From the NCBI GenBank assembly GCA_018830105.1, contig JAHJTC010000015.1:1-64000 (forward strand): a stretch of 64,000 nt of DNA. The letters run 5' to 3'. The notes under the pieces were generated by a model. The model saw nothing but the letters and a program-made list of their open reading frames with translations, was not told the origin of the DNA and searched no databases. This document shows, piece after piece, positions 34,981 through 42,936 of this stretch; within the stretch, counting starts at the first letter, position 1, and each line of letters starts with the position of its first letter. The stretch is from Bacteroidota bacterium. GTDB taxonomy: Bacteria > Bacteroidota > Bacteroidia > Bacteroidales > F082. The position numbers and the translations under genes were made by a program.

Positions 34981-35808
34981 TTACCATTCAATATAAATTC
35001 CTTTATGCATCACGATTCTTGATGCCATATAAAAAATTGCTGTAAATATTACAAATCCCTTCATTAGCCTGATGTTTCGATTATCATCTTCTTCAAACAT
35101 AAGGTCATCATTATAACGCGCACGAAGAAAGAACAGGATCATCATTACACCCTCAATGATCCAGCCATATCGTTCATGAAACTGATTTTCAGGAAGAAAA
35201 TACACATAAATCAAGGCAGAGCCAATCAAATAGGGTACAAATGCCTGTGCGGTAATGAAAAAGGGCGACATACGCTCGCTATAGCGCACAAAATACGCAT
35301 TGGATGAGAGCGCAATAAGCCGGGCACTTAAAATTGACATCACCAACAGGCCAAAAAAACCAAACAGAGAAATAATCATTTTCACTGTATCTGTCAGGTA
35401 CATCCAGTTGAAAACATGGCCAATGCCTTCGGTCAATAGGTTGCCAAGCATCAGGCCGCCAAAAACATAGGTAATGGCGTGAAAACTCGTCCAGAAAAAG
35501 AAAACTTTTATAGGAATGGCGTCGGCTACCAACTGATAAAAGGCGAGCAGGGCCAGCAAGCCAACAATTAAGGTGAGGATATAACCGGAACTAAAAATCA
35601 GTATCACCGCATCATGTGTCCATTCATAAGGTTCAACATGAAAAAAGTAGCTGGAATAATTTATGGAAATGGCATAATCATACATGCCGGCCGTAAGCAA
35701 ATAGGAAAACTGGTTTATGTAAAACAAAATCAAATACGACATCACGAAAGCTGCCGTAGAGTTCAGCGCTATTATCCAGAAATTTTGTCGGCTAAGTTGT
35801 TCTTTCAT
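34981..35808 (-). CDS. Polytopic membrane protein of unknown function
   Basis: The 275-residue protein has about seven membrane segments, starting after a short polar N-terminus (MKEQLSRQNFW). Conserved-looking loops include FHVEPYEWTHDAVIL and FHAITYVFGGLMLGNLLTEG; the His residues could be functional, but there is no recognised metalloprotease (HExxH) or transporter signature. The start codon sits just beyond the terminator of the adjacent palmitoyltransferase gene, so it likely has its own promoter nearby, although none is obvious. I do not recognise the family. Confidence 0.72.
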   Translation of the reverse strand: MKEQLSRQNFWIIALNSTAAFVMSYLILFYINQFSYLLTAGMYDYAISINYSSYFFHVEPYEWTHDAVILIFSSGYILTLIVGLLALLAFYQLVADAIPIKVFFFWTSFHAITYVFGGLMLGNLLTEGIGHVFNWMYLTDTVKMIISLFGFFGLLVMSILSARLIALSSNAYFVRYSERMSPFFITAQAFVPYLIGSALIYVYFLPENQFHERYGWIIEGVMMILFFLRARYNDDLMFEEDDNRNIRLMKGFVIFTAIFYMASRIVMHKGIYIEW

Positions 35809-35810
35809 AG

Positions 35811-35849
35811 AAAAAAAAACGGGAGACTTTTTAAAAAAGTACTCCCGTT
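35811..35849 (-). terminator. Terminator after the serine palmitoyltransferase gene
   Basis: AACGGGAG (35818-35825) pairs with CTCCCGTT (35842-35849), extended by ACTTTTT/AAAAAGT with one bulge. On the minus strand the stem is followed by nine T. It lies 7 bp past the stop at 35856. Confidence 0.85.
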
Positions 35850-35855
35850 CACTAT

Positions 35856-37103
35856 TTATACGTTGGCAATGGAAGCCATTTCTGTTGTATAAGCCTTTTG
35901 CTCCAGCTTATGTTTAACTTCTTTGAATGCCTTAATGGTGTATGCAACATCTTCAAGCGTATGCACAGCTGTTGGTATCAGGCGTAACAAAATAACACCC
36001 TTAGGCACAACAGGATAGCCTACTATTGAACAGAAAATATTGTAGTTTTCGCGCAAATCGAATGTGATTTGTGTTGCCTCACCAACCGTGCCATTGAGGA
36101 TTACAGGAGTTACGGGAGATTCGGTTCGGCCTAAATCAAAGCCTTCTTTTTTGAGGCCTTGCTGCAGGGCATTAACAATTGTCCAAAGTTTTTCGCGATG
36201 TTCGGGTTGTGTACGAATCAATTCGAGGCGTTTCAGGGCTCCCAAAACCATAGGCATAGGCAATGATTTGGCAAAAATCTGTGAGCGCATATTGTACATC
36301 AGGTATTTTATTACATGCTTATCACCTGCAATAAAGCCACCAATTCCTGCCATAGATTTAGCGAAAGTGCCAAAATACAAATCCACATCCTTTTGAACGC
36401 CAAAATATTCATCTGTTCCGGCTCCGGTTGGCCCCATCGTGCCAAAACCATGTGCATCATCGACCAGCAAACGGAAATTAAACTTCGACTTCAAGGCAAT
36501 AATTTCGTCCAGTTTGCCCAAATCGCCCGACATACCATAAACGCCTTCGGTGATAACCAAAATGCCGCCTCCAGTTTGAGCAGTCATTTTCTGCGCCCGA
36601 CGTAATTGTATTTCCAGATTGTCAATATTGTTGTGCGGATATACAAAGCGTTTTCCAAAATGCATACGCATTCCATCAATGATGCAGGCATGGGCTTCCG
36701 AATCATAAACAATTACATCTTTTCGGTCAACGATAGCGCTAATCACCGAAAACATGCCCTGGTAGCCGAAATTGACCAAATAAGCCGACTCGCGTTTTAC
36801 ATAGGCTGCCAGTTCTCTCTCGAGCTGTTCGTGGTAGTCGGTTTGTCCCGACATCATACGTGCCCCCATTGGATATGCCATACCATAGTCAGCAGCAGCT
36901 TCAGCGTCTGCTTTTCGCACTTCTGGGTGATTTGCCAGACCAAGGTAGTTGTTCAAACTCCAGATAAGACGCTCTTTGCCCTTAAATATCATCTTATTAC
37001 TGATGTCGCCTTCCAGCTTTGGAAACATAAAATAACCTTCAGCCTGATCGGCATACTGACCCAAAGGGCCTAAATTAACGGTACATTTATCAAATAAATC
37101 CAC
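35856..37103 (-). CDS. spt: Serine palmitoyltransferase (alpha-oxoamine synthase family)
   Basis: The 415-residue PLP enzyme shows NYLGLANHPEV, VDDAHGFGTMG (PLP-contacting Asp and His) and the Schiff-base Lys in FGTFAKSMAGIGGF. The N-terminal MDLFDKCTVNLGPLGQYAD and the overall length match Bacteroidota serine palmitoyltransferases rather than KBL or BioF. It joins serine to an acyl-CoA to give 3-ketodihydrosphingosine, the first step to sphingolipids, a hallmark of this phylum. A glycine C-acetyltransferase activity cannot be fully excluded. It has a -7 box 27 nt upstream and its own terminator, so it is monocistronic. Confidence 0.85.
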   Translation of the reverse strand: MDLFDKCTVNLGPLGQYADQAEGYFMFPKLEGDISNKMIFKGKERLIWSLNNYLGLANHPEVRKADAEAAADYGMAYPMGARMMSGQTDYHEQLERELAAYVKRESAYLVNFGYQGMFSVISAIVDRKDVIVYDSEAHACIIDGMRMHFGKRFVYPHNNIDNLEIQLRRAQKMTAQTGGGILVITEGVYGMSGDLGKLDEIIALKSKFNFRLLVDDAHGFGTMGPTGAGTDEYFGVQKDVDLYFGTFAKSMAGIGGFIAGDKHVIKYLMYNMRSQIFAKSLPMPMVLGALKRLELIRTQPEHREKLWTIVNALQQGLKKEGFDLGRTESPVTPVILNGTVGEATQITFDLRENYNIFCSIVGYPVVPKGVILLRLIPTAVHTLEDVAYTIKAFKEVKHKLEQKAYTTEMASIANV

Positions 37104-37129
37104 TTTCGTAAAGTTTTAGTTTTTGCTGG

Positions 37130-37137
37130 CAAATTTA
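37130..37137 (-). promoter_or_regulatory. -7 promoter box TAAATTTG of the palmitoyltransferase gene
   Basis: This exact TAnnTTTG match on the minus strand lies 27 nt upstream of the ATG at 37103. No clear -33 box. Confidence 0.38.
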
Positions 37138-37204
37138 ATAAATTTAATGGAGCAACATTTTTAGGTGTTAAGGAATATTTTGAAGGATGGTTTGGGGGAG
37201 TTTT

Positions 37205-37301
37205 GAATGAATGAGCGAATGATTGAATGGGAGATGGAGAGATGGAGGGACTGAGAGAGGGAGAGATGGAGAGAGAGATGGAGAACAGAGAACAATGAAC
37301 A
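37205..37301. repeat. Purine-rich microsatellite-like tract
   Basis: The plus strand is almost all G and A, built from GAGATGGAGAGA-like units with occasional T and C, after a GAATGAATGAGCGAATGATTGAATG prelude split over two shorter repeats. Such polypurine sequence is slippage-prone and may form non-B DNA. It is not coding in a believable way. Confidence 0.75.
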
Positions 37302-37679
37302 ATCAAAAGTGAAGGATTATCTGAAGCCTTGAAAATTGAATTAACCACAAAGCGGCAACTTTAGCAAACTTAGCGATAGCGACTTTTGAGAATGATTGAA
37401 TGATTGAATGAGAGGGTGTTGGAGTAATGGAGTGATTTTGAGGTTAAGGTTAAGTGGCCTTCCGAAATTGCTAAGGTTAAGAAAGTAGAATTTCAGCAAT
37501 GCTGACCGGCGGTTAGAATTCCGTTCAGCTGAAATAATTCAGATTCCGTGTTTGTTGACATGCTAATTTCACTCCAATGAAGATGGACATGCAGTCTGAA
37601 TGAATGTAAAAAAAAACAACAAATTTTACTGATCTATAAAAATAGTGGCTATAAAATTTACATTTATTTAAAAAAGGAG

Positions 37680-37687
37680 TATATTTG
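37680..37687 (+). promoter_or_regulatory. -7 promoter box TATATTTG of the ATPase gene
   Basis: The box is an exact match and lies 15 nt before ATG 37703. A TTTA at 37657-37660 with a 19-nt spacer may serve as the -33 element. Confidence 0.48.
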
Positions 37688-37702
37688 TAAAAATTCAGCG
37701 CT

Positions 37703-38938
37703 ATGATAAAACGGCATAATTACCTCGATCAGGTTAAAAATGGCTTTGGGGTGGTTCCCATCGTCATCCTGATTGGAGCAAGACAGGTAGGCAAAACCAG
37801 TCTGATGAAAATGTATGAATTTGAAGGCAGCAAACTGTTCCTGAACGGACAGGATCCCGAAGTAGCAAGCCTTTTTGAGCATTTATCCCAATTGGAAACA
37901 TATCTGAAAATTTACCTTGACGAAGCGCTTGATGGGCTGCTTTTGATAGATGAATTCCAATTTATACCCCGTGTTTCAACCATGCTTAAACTGCTGACTG
38001 ACAAGCATGAGCGCCTGAAAGTACTGTGTTCGGGCAGTTCAAGTATTGACATATTCCAGCATGTTGAAGAATCGTTGGCCGGCAGGTTAAGAATGGTGGA
38101 GGTTTTTTCACTCTCATTTGCAGAATATTTGTTATTTAACGATGAAAAACTATATCAGATTCACAGCTCAATCAGCACAGACGAACCGGCATCAGCGTTT
38201 GAAAATACCATTGCTCCGCTTTTGGACGAATATCTGGTTTATGGGGGATTGCCCCGTGCCGCAAAGACTAAAGATCCCAGACAAAAACTTGCCATTCTGG
38301 ATGACATATATAAGACGTATCTTTTGCGCGATGTGCGTACATATATCAAAAATGAACATACGGTAGGGTTCAACAAGCTGCTCAGATTGCTTGCATTGCA
38401 AACAGGGAACCTTTTAAACATTAACGAATTAAGCAGGGAAACAGGACTAAGCTACCGTAATTGTGTTGAGTATGTGGAATTGCTACAGCAAATGTATATT
38501 ATCAAGCTCGCTGAACCTTATCACACCAACAAGCGTACTGCTATAACAAAGATGAAAAAGGTGTATTTTTGTGATACCGGCCTGCGCAATATCATTAACA
38601 GCGATTTTGCTGAAATAGACTTCAGGCCTGATAATGGAGTCATTTTCGAGAACTATGTATTCCTTGAATTGCTGCGCAACCTCAACCCGGGCGGTGAGAT
38701 TCGCTTTTACCGTACAAGGGATGGGGCAGAAGTTGACTTTATTGTAAACCAGGTATTTGAGCGATGGGCGGTTGAGTGCAAATACAAAACCCTCGACAAA
38801 CCTTCACACAGCAAAGCCTTGACAGTTTTTTCAGAAATGGAGCAAATCAATAAACGCTTTCTGATAAACAAAAACCTCAACATCAGCGACCGTGATGTGA
38901 AGTTTGTTCAGGGATACCTTGCCGGGAAAATAGGATGA
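37703..38938 (+). CDS. AAA-family ATPase with DUF4143 domain
   Basis: The 411-residue protein has a Walker A motif, GARQVGKTSL (residues about 27-36), Walker B LLLIDEFQF, a sensor region VLCSGSSSIDIF and an arginine-finger-like SLAGRLRMVEVF, followed by a winged-helix-like segment (NINELSRETGLSYRNCVEYV) and the DUF4143 domain (about 290-411) with ENYVFLELLRN and RTRDGAEVDFIV, a PD-(D/E)xK-like core. Such proteins are abundant and variable in Bacteroidota and archaea, with no firm role; regulatory or defence functions have been proposed. It lies alone in the repeat-rich accessory zone. Confidence 0.88.
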   Translation: MIKRHNYLDQVKNGFGVVPIVILIGARQVGKTSLMKMYEFEGSKLFLNGQDPEVASLFEHLSQLETYLKIYLDEALDGLLLIDEFQFIPRVSTMLKLLTDKHERLKVLCSGSSSIDIFQHVEESLAGRLRMVEVFSLSFAEYLLFNDEKLYQIHSSISTDEPASAFENTIAPLLDEYLVYGGLPRAAKTKDPRQKLAILDDIYKTYLLRDVRTYIKNEHTVGFNKLLRLLALQTGNLLNINELSRETGLSYRNCVEYVELLQQMYIIKLAEPYHTNKRTAITKMKKVYFCDTGLRNIINSDFAEIDFRPDNGVIFENYVFLELLRNLNPGGEIRFYRTRDGAEVDFIVNQVFERWAVECKYKTLDKPSHSKALTVFSEMEQINKRFLINKNLNISDRDVKFVQGYLAGKIG

Positions 38939-38999
38939 TGCTTCTTGCGATTTGGCGAATGACAGAAGACCGAAAGTTATCGAGCGAAGGGATGTGGTG

Positions 39000-39040
39000 A
39001 GCCTGCCGAAGTTTCAAGAACACCGTATTTTAGAAACTTC
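39000..39040. repeat. Short repeat AGCCTGCCGAAGT plus inverted repeat GAAGTTTC-N17-GAAACTTC
   Basis: The 13-mer at 39000-39012 recurs at 39428-39440. It overlaps a perfect 8-bp inverted repeat (39008-39015 and 39033-39040). The hairpin starts about 70 bp after the ATPase stop and directly precedes the long direct repeat. It may be a terminator without T-run or part of a repetitive extragenic element. Confidence 0.5.
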
Positions 39041-39048
39041 ACTTGAAT

Positions 39049-39354
39049 GCTTGATTTTTCGGAGAATCCTACCCATAGCCTGTGGATTTACCCCTGGGTT
39101 ATATGGGATCAGGATCAAATTTCACGCAATGGATTTATCCATTTATAACTTGTATTACTCCCGAATAGCATGTTTTATTCGTGAATAATAAACCCATCCG
39201 TTTCATTTTACAGAAACCTTAATCAACCAAAAAACCGTTAAAACGGTTTGTGTTTCAGGCAATCCATTTATTGCCCACGGATGAATCCGTGAGCTATGGA
39301 GTGTTTGCGCTGATGCCGATTCGTAATCGATGTTCTCGCTATCTCAAAATACCC
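39049..39354. repeat. Hairpin-rich ~306-bp direct repeat, copy 1
   Basis: This copy matches 41169-41475 with five substitutions and one 1-bp gap over the first ~294 bp. It contains six short inverted repeats: CCCATA/TATGGG (39072-39107), AATGGAT-TT-ATCCATT (39128-39143), CGAATA/TATTCG (39162-39181), AAACCGTT-AA-AACGGTTT (39232-39249), GCCCACGGAT-GA-ATCCGTGAGC with one mismatch (39273-39294) and CGATT-CGT-AATCG (39317-39329). Reading frames across it are short and not believable. No transposase is linked. It could be a non-autonomous mobile repeat or a structured RNA. Confidence 0.85.
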
Positions 39355-39394
39355 CAATGGCGTACAATTGCCTGGACTGCGATGACCTGTGCTG

Positions 39395-39440
39395 CCCTGA
39401 GCCTGTCGTAGGGAGCAAGCCGAAGGTAGCCTGCCGAAGT
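39395..39440. repeat. REP-like palindromic fragment
   Basis: CCCTGAGCCTGTCGTAGGG (39395-39413) is an imperfect palindrome that resembles the CCCTGAGCNTGTCGAAGGG elements I recall from many bacterial genomes. The AGCCTGCCGAAGT 13-mer (39428-39440), also at 39000-39012, follows. The rest of 39441-39690 is AT-rich with no gene I can support. Confidence 0.45.
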
Positions 39441-39701
39441 GTAATGTGTGCCCCTGATAATTCAGCCAAGTTCGTTCCGGCCATCCGGGATGTAATCCGT
39501 ATCCAGATTAAAAAGTTACACACCACAATTTACACTTAAAAACATGAATTCATTGATGAGAATTGATTAGTTTTAATGTCCGAACTTAATGCAAGACTAA
39601 TAAACAGTGTGGACATTTTAACCAATACGTCTAATTGAAACCAGATGATACAGAGGGGTGAATTTATTTTAAATAGCCATTTTTATGGTCACCGATTGCC
39701 T

Positions 39702-39729
39702 CCCGGATGGCTGGGAGACGCCAGCCGGG
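39702..39729. repeat. GC-rich hairpin downstream of the lone T9SS gene
   Basis: GGCTGG-GAGACG-CCAGCC (39709-39726) is nested in CCCGG/CCGGG (39702-39706, 39725-39729). It is much more GC-rich than its surroundings and begins 39 bp past the stop of the T9SS gene on the minus strand. No T-run follows, so it looks like a repetitive extragenic hairpin more than a classical terminator. Confidence 0.5.
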
Positions 39730-39767
39730 AAGCTAATATTTACAATTATTTGCAAACCTGTCTTCGT

Positions 39768-41084
39768 TTACCTTTTTATAAGTTTTTCCTGTTTAACAAC
39801 CTCGCCATCAACAGAAACTACAGCAATATAAAAGCCATTTGTTAATTCCTCGATGGAAATACGCTGATTTGTGTTGGATAAATTTTTCAATAGCTGCCCC
39901 AGATTATTATAAATAGACACTTCGACATTCCCTGCTTCAAGGCCGCTAATATTTAGTGTTCCTGACGTGGGATTTGGTGAAATCCATACTTTATCCTCCT
40001 CGGCTAATTCTTGGGTTGAAACAAGCCCTTCCGAATCTAACTTCTTCAAAAATATATTGGTTTCGTTGTCCAAACTACCATTTTCTGTGCCCATAATAAG
40101 CATGTCGTTGGATGGCAAACCAAGTATATCAACACCCATTCGCGGAGAAGCACTGGGGTAAGTTCTATCAGACATACCGGATAAGTCATGATCAATAAAC
40201 CAAGCGGCAAGCTCTCCATCAATTGTTCCTGTAACCAATATCTTATCTGTACCAAGGATACCGGATCCGGTTACAGTATAATCCTGATGAACTATATCAA
40301 AATATTCCCCGTAAACATCTCCCGTGTCTCCAATATTATTGATCAATAGGCCAATGGATTCTCCTGATAGCCGAACAACACAACCTTGGGTAGGTGAATA
40401 TCTATCAAGTCCCGCAATATGCTCCGCATTAAACGACCATATAAACCCAGTTCCTTCATATCTTGTGCAAACAATCAGTTCTTCGCAAGCAAACCAAATT
40501 TCATCAGTTGCCATTTGACCGGACAAAAAAACCGGATCGTTAATAATGCCTGGATTTTCATCAGATTCAATAAAATTGCCACTTTCAGCATCAAATAAAT
40601 AATAGGTTATTGGATGGGGAGAGTTGGTGGTTAATGCCGCATGCAACCTAAAATCAGTTCCATTGCTAAGCTCATTCACAGAGCCAAACCAAAAACCCTC
40701 GGATGTATCATCTTGATATGACCATATTCCCTCACCTGATTCACTGTTTATTAAGCTTAAAAAACCATAATTGTTTTTACTTCCGGCAAGCGCAATATGA
40801 CCGCTTTCTGTAATGTAAAGGGCCATGTATTTTGAAGTTTCTTCTGAAGTTATCCTCCAAACTTCCTCTCCATAGTTGTTTACTTTGAATGCAAATGCCC
40901 GTTGGTTTTCCTGATTTTCATCCTCAAACCAACCACAAACGATAACATTTCCCGCTTGGTCAGCAACATAGGCAACCGGATGATCAATGATACCAATATC
41001 AAAGGTGCGGTCGTAGTATACTTGTGATGACATCAGCATGGGGTAAATAATCATTACCATTAGGAAGTACAATCTGGTTTTCAT
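39768..41084 (-). CDS. Secreted propeller-like protein with T9SS sorting domain
   Basis: The 438-residue protein has a signal peptide (1-20, ending LMSSQ). The body (about 22-355) consists of repeated short strands such as HPVAYVADQAGNVIVCGWF, ALYITESGHIALAGS and GIWSYQDD, a pattern of WD/YVTN-like beta-propellers without a recognised active site. Residues about 362-438 form a T9SS type A sorting domain (VWISPNPTSGTLNISGLEAG; ELTNGFYIAVV; ending QEKLIKR). It is the only gene between the two long direct repeats. Surface display is expected; function is unknown. Confidence 0.85.
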   Translation of the reverse strand: MKTRLYFLMVMIIYPMLMSSQVYYDRTFDIGIIDHPVAYVADQAGNVIVCGWFEDENQENQRAFAFKVNNYGEEVWRITSEETSKYMALYITESGHIALAGSKNNYGFLSLINSESGEGIWSYQDDTSEGFWFGSVNELSNGTDFRLHAALTTNSPHPITYYLFDAESGNFIESDENPGIINDPVFLSGQMATDEIWFACEELIVCTRYEGTGFIWSFNAEHIAGLDRYSPTQGCVVRLSGESIGLLINNIGDTGDVYGEYFDIVHQDYTVTGSGILGTDKILVTGTIDGELAAWFIDHDLSGMSDRTYPSASPRMGVDILGLPSNDMLIMGTENGSLDNETNIFLKKLDSEGLVSTQELAEEDKVWISPNPTSGTLNISGLEAGNVEVSIYNNLGQLLKNLSNTNQRISIEELTNGFYIAVVSVDGEVVKQEKLIKR

Positions 41085-41168
41085 AACATTCAGTTTTTTT
41101 TTGGTTTATAATCGATGCTAAAGGTAAAAAAACATTTTACAAATCAAAAAAAATCAATGACTGCTACA

Positions 41169-41475
41169 GCTTGATTTTTCGGAGAATCCTACCCATAGCC
41201 TGTGGATTTACCCCTGGGTTATATGGGACCAGGATCAAATTTCACGCAATGGATTTATCCATTTATAACTTGTATTACTCCCGAATAGCATGTTTTATTC
41301 GTGAATAATAAACCCATCCGTTTCATTTTATAGAAACCTTAATCAACCAAAAAAACCGTTAAAACGGTTTGTGTTTCAGGCAATCCATTTATGGCTCACG
41401 GATGAATCCGTGAGCTATGGAGTGTTTGCGCTGATGCCGATTCGTAATCGATGTCCTCGCTATTACTAAATACCC
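41169..41475. repeat. Hairpin-rich ~307-bp direct repeat, copy 2
   Basis: This is in the same orientation as 39049-39354 and ~98% identical over the first ~294 bp. Its hairpins lie at 41192-41227, 41248-41263, 41282-41301, 41353-41370, 41394-41415 (here a perfect 10-bp stem GCTCACGGAT-GA-ATCCGTGAGC) and 41438-41450. It starts 84 bp upstream of the T9SS gene start. No target-site duplication is obvious at its edges. Confidence 0.85.
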
Positions 41476-41772
41476 TGTCTCCGATTTATTAACAGCCGAA
41501 GGGATCTCCCTATACCTTTAAAGCCAAACACTATTCAGTGATTTAGCTTGCCGCTCAAGGGCAAATAGTCTGCTGATCAGTTCCAGTAAACCCACCTACC
41601 CATTTTTTACCAGTTTAATGTGTACTTTTTTTAATTTCTTTGCGTTATGTATTTCCTAGCTGTATAAGGTATATGTCGTGTGCAGAAGCTACCGACTTAA
41701 GGGAAATAAAACTTTGTAATTGTGCTTGAATCATCAAAATTAAAACGCTGATTTTTCAATGCTAATTTTATG
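41476..41772. other. Intergenic region before bamD
   Basis: About 300 bp hold no gene I can support. It links the end of repeat copy 2 to the bamD promoter and is AT-rich. I see no strong hairpin or repeat. Confidence 0.5.
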
Positions 41773-41780
41773 TAATTTTG
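41773..41780 (+). promoter_or_regulatory. -7 promoter box TAATTTTG, 4 nt before the bamD start
   Basis: This exact TAnnTTTG match is separated from ATG 41785 by CGCC only, so transcription should start at about the start codon. It would drive the bamD-omega-coaBC-DUF4835 run. Confidence 0.5.
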
Positions 41781-41784
41781 CGCC

Positions 41785-42585
41785 ATGATAAAAAAACTGC
41801 TTTTTTTGGTTAGTATCATAGGATTAACTACGCTTTTTTCTTGCGGAAAATATCAAAAACTCATCAAGAGTACCGATAATGAAGCAAAATTTGAGGCAGC
41901 AATCGATCTCTTCGAAAGAAAAGACTACAGCCGTGCTTTGGAATTGTTCGATCTTTTGCAGGCAGCATACAGGGGCACCGAAAAGGGCGAAGATCTTAGC
42001 TATTACACTGCCTACTGCTATTACCACATGGGCGATTATACAGTTGCCAGCTATTATTTCAAAAGATATGTGCAATCCTATCCGCAATACAGCAGGGCAG
42101 AGGAATGTTTGTATATGAGTGCCTATTGTTATTACCTCGATTCGCCGCGTTACAGCCTCGACCAAACCAATACCTATATGGCAATCAATGAATTACAGCT
42201 TTTTACAGATACCTATCCAACTAGTGATCGGGTAGCCGAAGCCAATCAGCTGATTGATGACCTGCGCGAAAAACTTGAGCTGAAAGCTTTCAATATCAGT
42301 GTGATGTATTATCGCATGAGCGACTATATGGCAGCGATAACATCATTCGAGAATCTGATCAAAAACTATCCTGACACAGACCGTAAGGAAGAAATCTTAC
42401 ATTATATGGCGCTAGCTTACTACGAGTTTGCCGAAAACAGCGTCCTTGAAAAGAAGAAAGAACGCTATGAAGCCGCCGTAGAAACCTATAATAACCTTTT
42501 GTATTTATACCCTGAAAGCAATTACCTGAGCGATCTTCAGGAAATAGATGTAAAAGCCAGACAACGTTTAGAATCGTATCAATAA
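41785..42585 (+). CDS. bamD: Outer membrane assembly lipoprotein BamD
   Basis: The 266-residue lipoprotein has lipobox LFSC (Cys20) and TPR-like helical repeats over its full length (FEAAIDLFERKDYSRALELF, YYTAYCYYHMGDYTVASYYF, AITSFENLIKNYPDTDRKEE). BamD is the essential partner of BamA in inserting beta-barrel proteins. Neighbouring genes omega, coaBC, DUF4835 and recN are the conserved Bacteroidota context for this gene. The mRNA is predicted to be leaderless or nearly so. Confidence 0.93.
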   Translation: MIKKLLFLVSIIGLTTLFSCGKYQKLIKSTDNEAKFEAAIDLFERKDYSRALELFDLLQAAYRGTEKGEDLSYYTAYCYYHMGDYTVASYYFKRYVQSYPQYSRAEECLYMSAYCYYLDSPRYSLDQTNTYMAINELQLFTDTYPTSDRVAEANQLIDDLREKLELKAFNISVMYYRMSDYMAAITSFENLIKNYPDTDRKEEILHYMALAYYEFAENSVLEKKKERYEAAVETYNNLLYLYPESNYLSDLQEIDVKARQRLESYQ

Positions 42586-42592
42586 TAATTTT

Positions 42593-42925
42593 ATGGACTT
42601 TAAGAGAATAAAAACGGACACAACTGCCGTTACCAGGCAGAAAGACCAGTTTTATGAAGAAACCGGTAATATTTACGAAACAGTAGCGATTTTGGCCAAA
42701 CGAGCCAATCAAATCTCTGTTGATTTAAAAGAAGAACTCAACAATAAGATTGCAGAGTTCAGCTCCTCATCTGATAACCTTGAGGAGGTCTTTGAAAACC
42801 GTGAGCAGATTGAAATTGCAAAGTTTTACGAACGTTTGCCCAAGCCATCACTGATTGCAATCCACGAGTTTCTTACCAAAGAGATTTATCACCGTAATCC
42901 TCATAAAGAAGAAAGCGACTTTTAA
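42593..42925 (+). CDS. rpoZ: RNA polymerase omega subunit (Rpb6-like)
   Basis: The 110-residue protein holds the omega/Rpb6 helix GNIYETVAILAKRANQISVDLKEELNNK (given here as the region of residues about 23-50) and a polar C-terminal part with ENREQIEIAKFYERLPKPSL typical of the Bacteroidota form. It wraps the beta' subunit and helps core assembly. It sits 7 bp after bamD and 11 bp before coaBC, in a fixed phylum-level gene order. The family is diverged from E. coli RpoZ, so the symbol is by role. Confidence 0.82.
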   Translation: MDFKRIKTDTTAVTRQKDQFYEETGNIYETVAILAKRANQISVDLKEELNNKIAEFSSSSDNLEEVFENREQIEIAKFYERLPKPSLIAIHEFLTKEIYHRNPHKEESDF

Positions 42926-42936
42926 TCTTCAATTGC

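Larger units (their letters stand above)
37104..37679. other. Intergenic region with purine-rich, low-complexity sequence
   Basis: About 575 bp hold no convincing gene. The plus strand contains short degenerate repeats of GAATGATTGAATG (37205-37230 and again 37390-37412) and a GA-rich block (see the repeat entry). The rest shows an interrupted inverted repeat, TTTCAGC to GCTGAAA, near 37491-37545. Short frames on either strand have biased composition and look spurious. Confidence 0.55.

Noticed and set aside
37070-37348. 92-codon frame on the minus strand in the purine tract
   Set aside because: A Ser/Pro/Leu-rich product of low-complexity DNA overlapping the start of the palmitoyltransferase gene.
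38952-39188. 78-codon frame running into direct-repeat copy 1
   Set aside because: It spans unrelated sequence and part of the repeat, and the repeat copy at 41169 does not keep the same frame as a gene.
39049-39354. Retron or diversity-generating retroelement RNA
   Set aside because: No reverse transcriptase gene in the window and no template/variable repeat with A-specific changes.
39330-39539. 69-codon frame after direct-repeat copy 1
   Set aside because: Overlaps REP-like palindromes and has a Cys-rich but unstructured product; no support for translation.
39049-41475. CRISPR array
   Set aside because: Only two long repeats 2.1 kb apart, no spacer periodicity and no cas genes.
39049-41475. 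Insertion sequence or LTR-type element
   Set aside because: Repeats are direct, no transposase, integrase or reverse transcriptase lies between them, and no target duplication is apparent.
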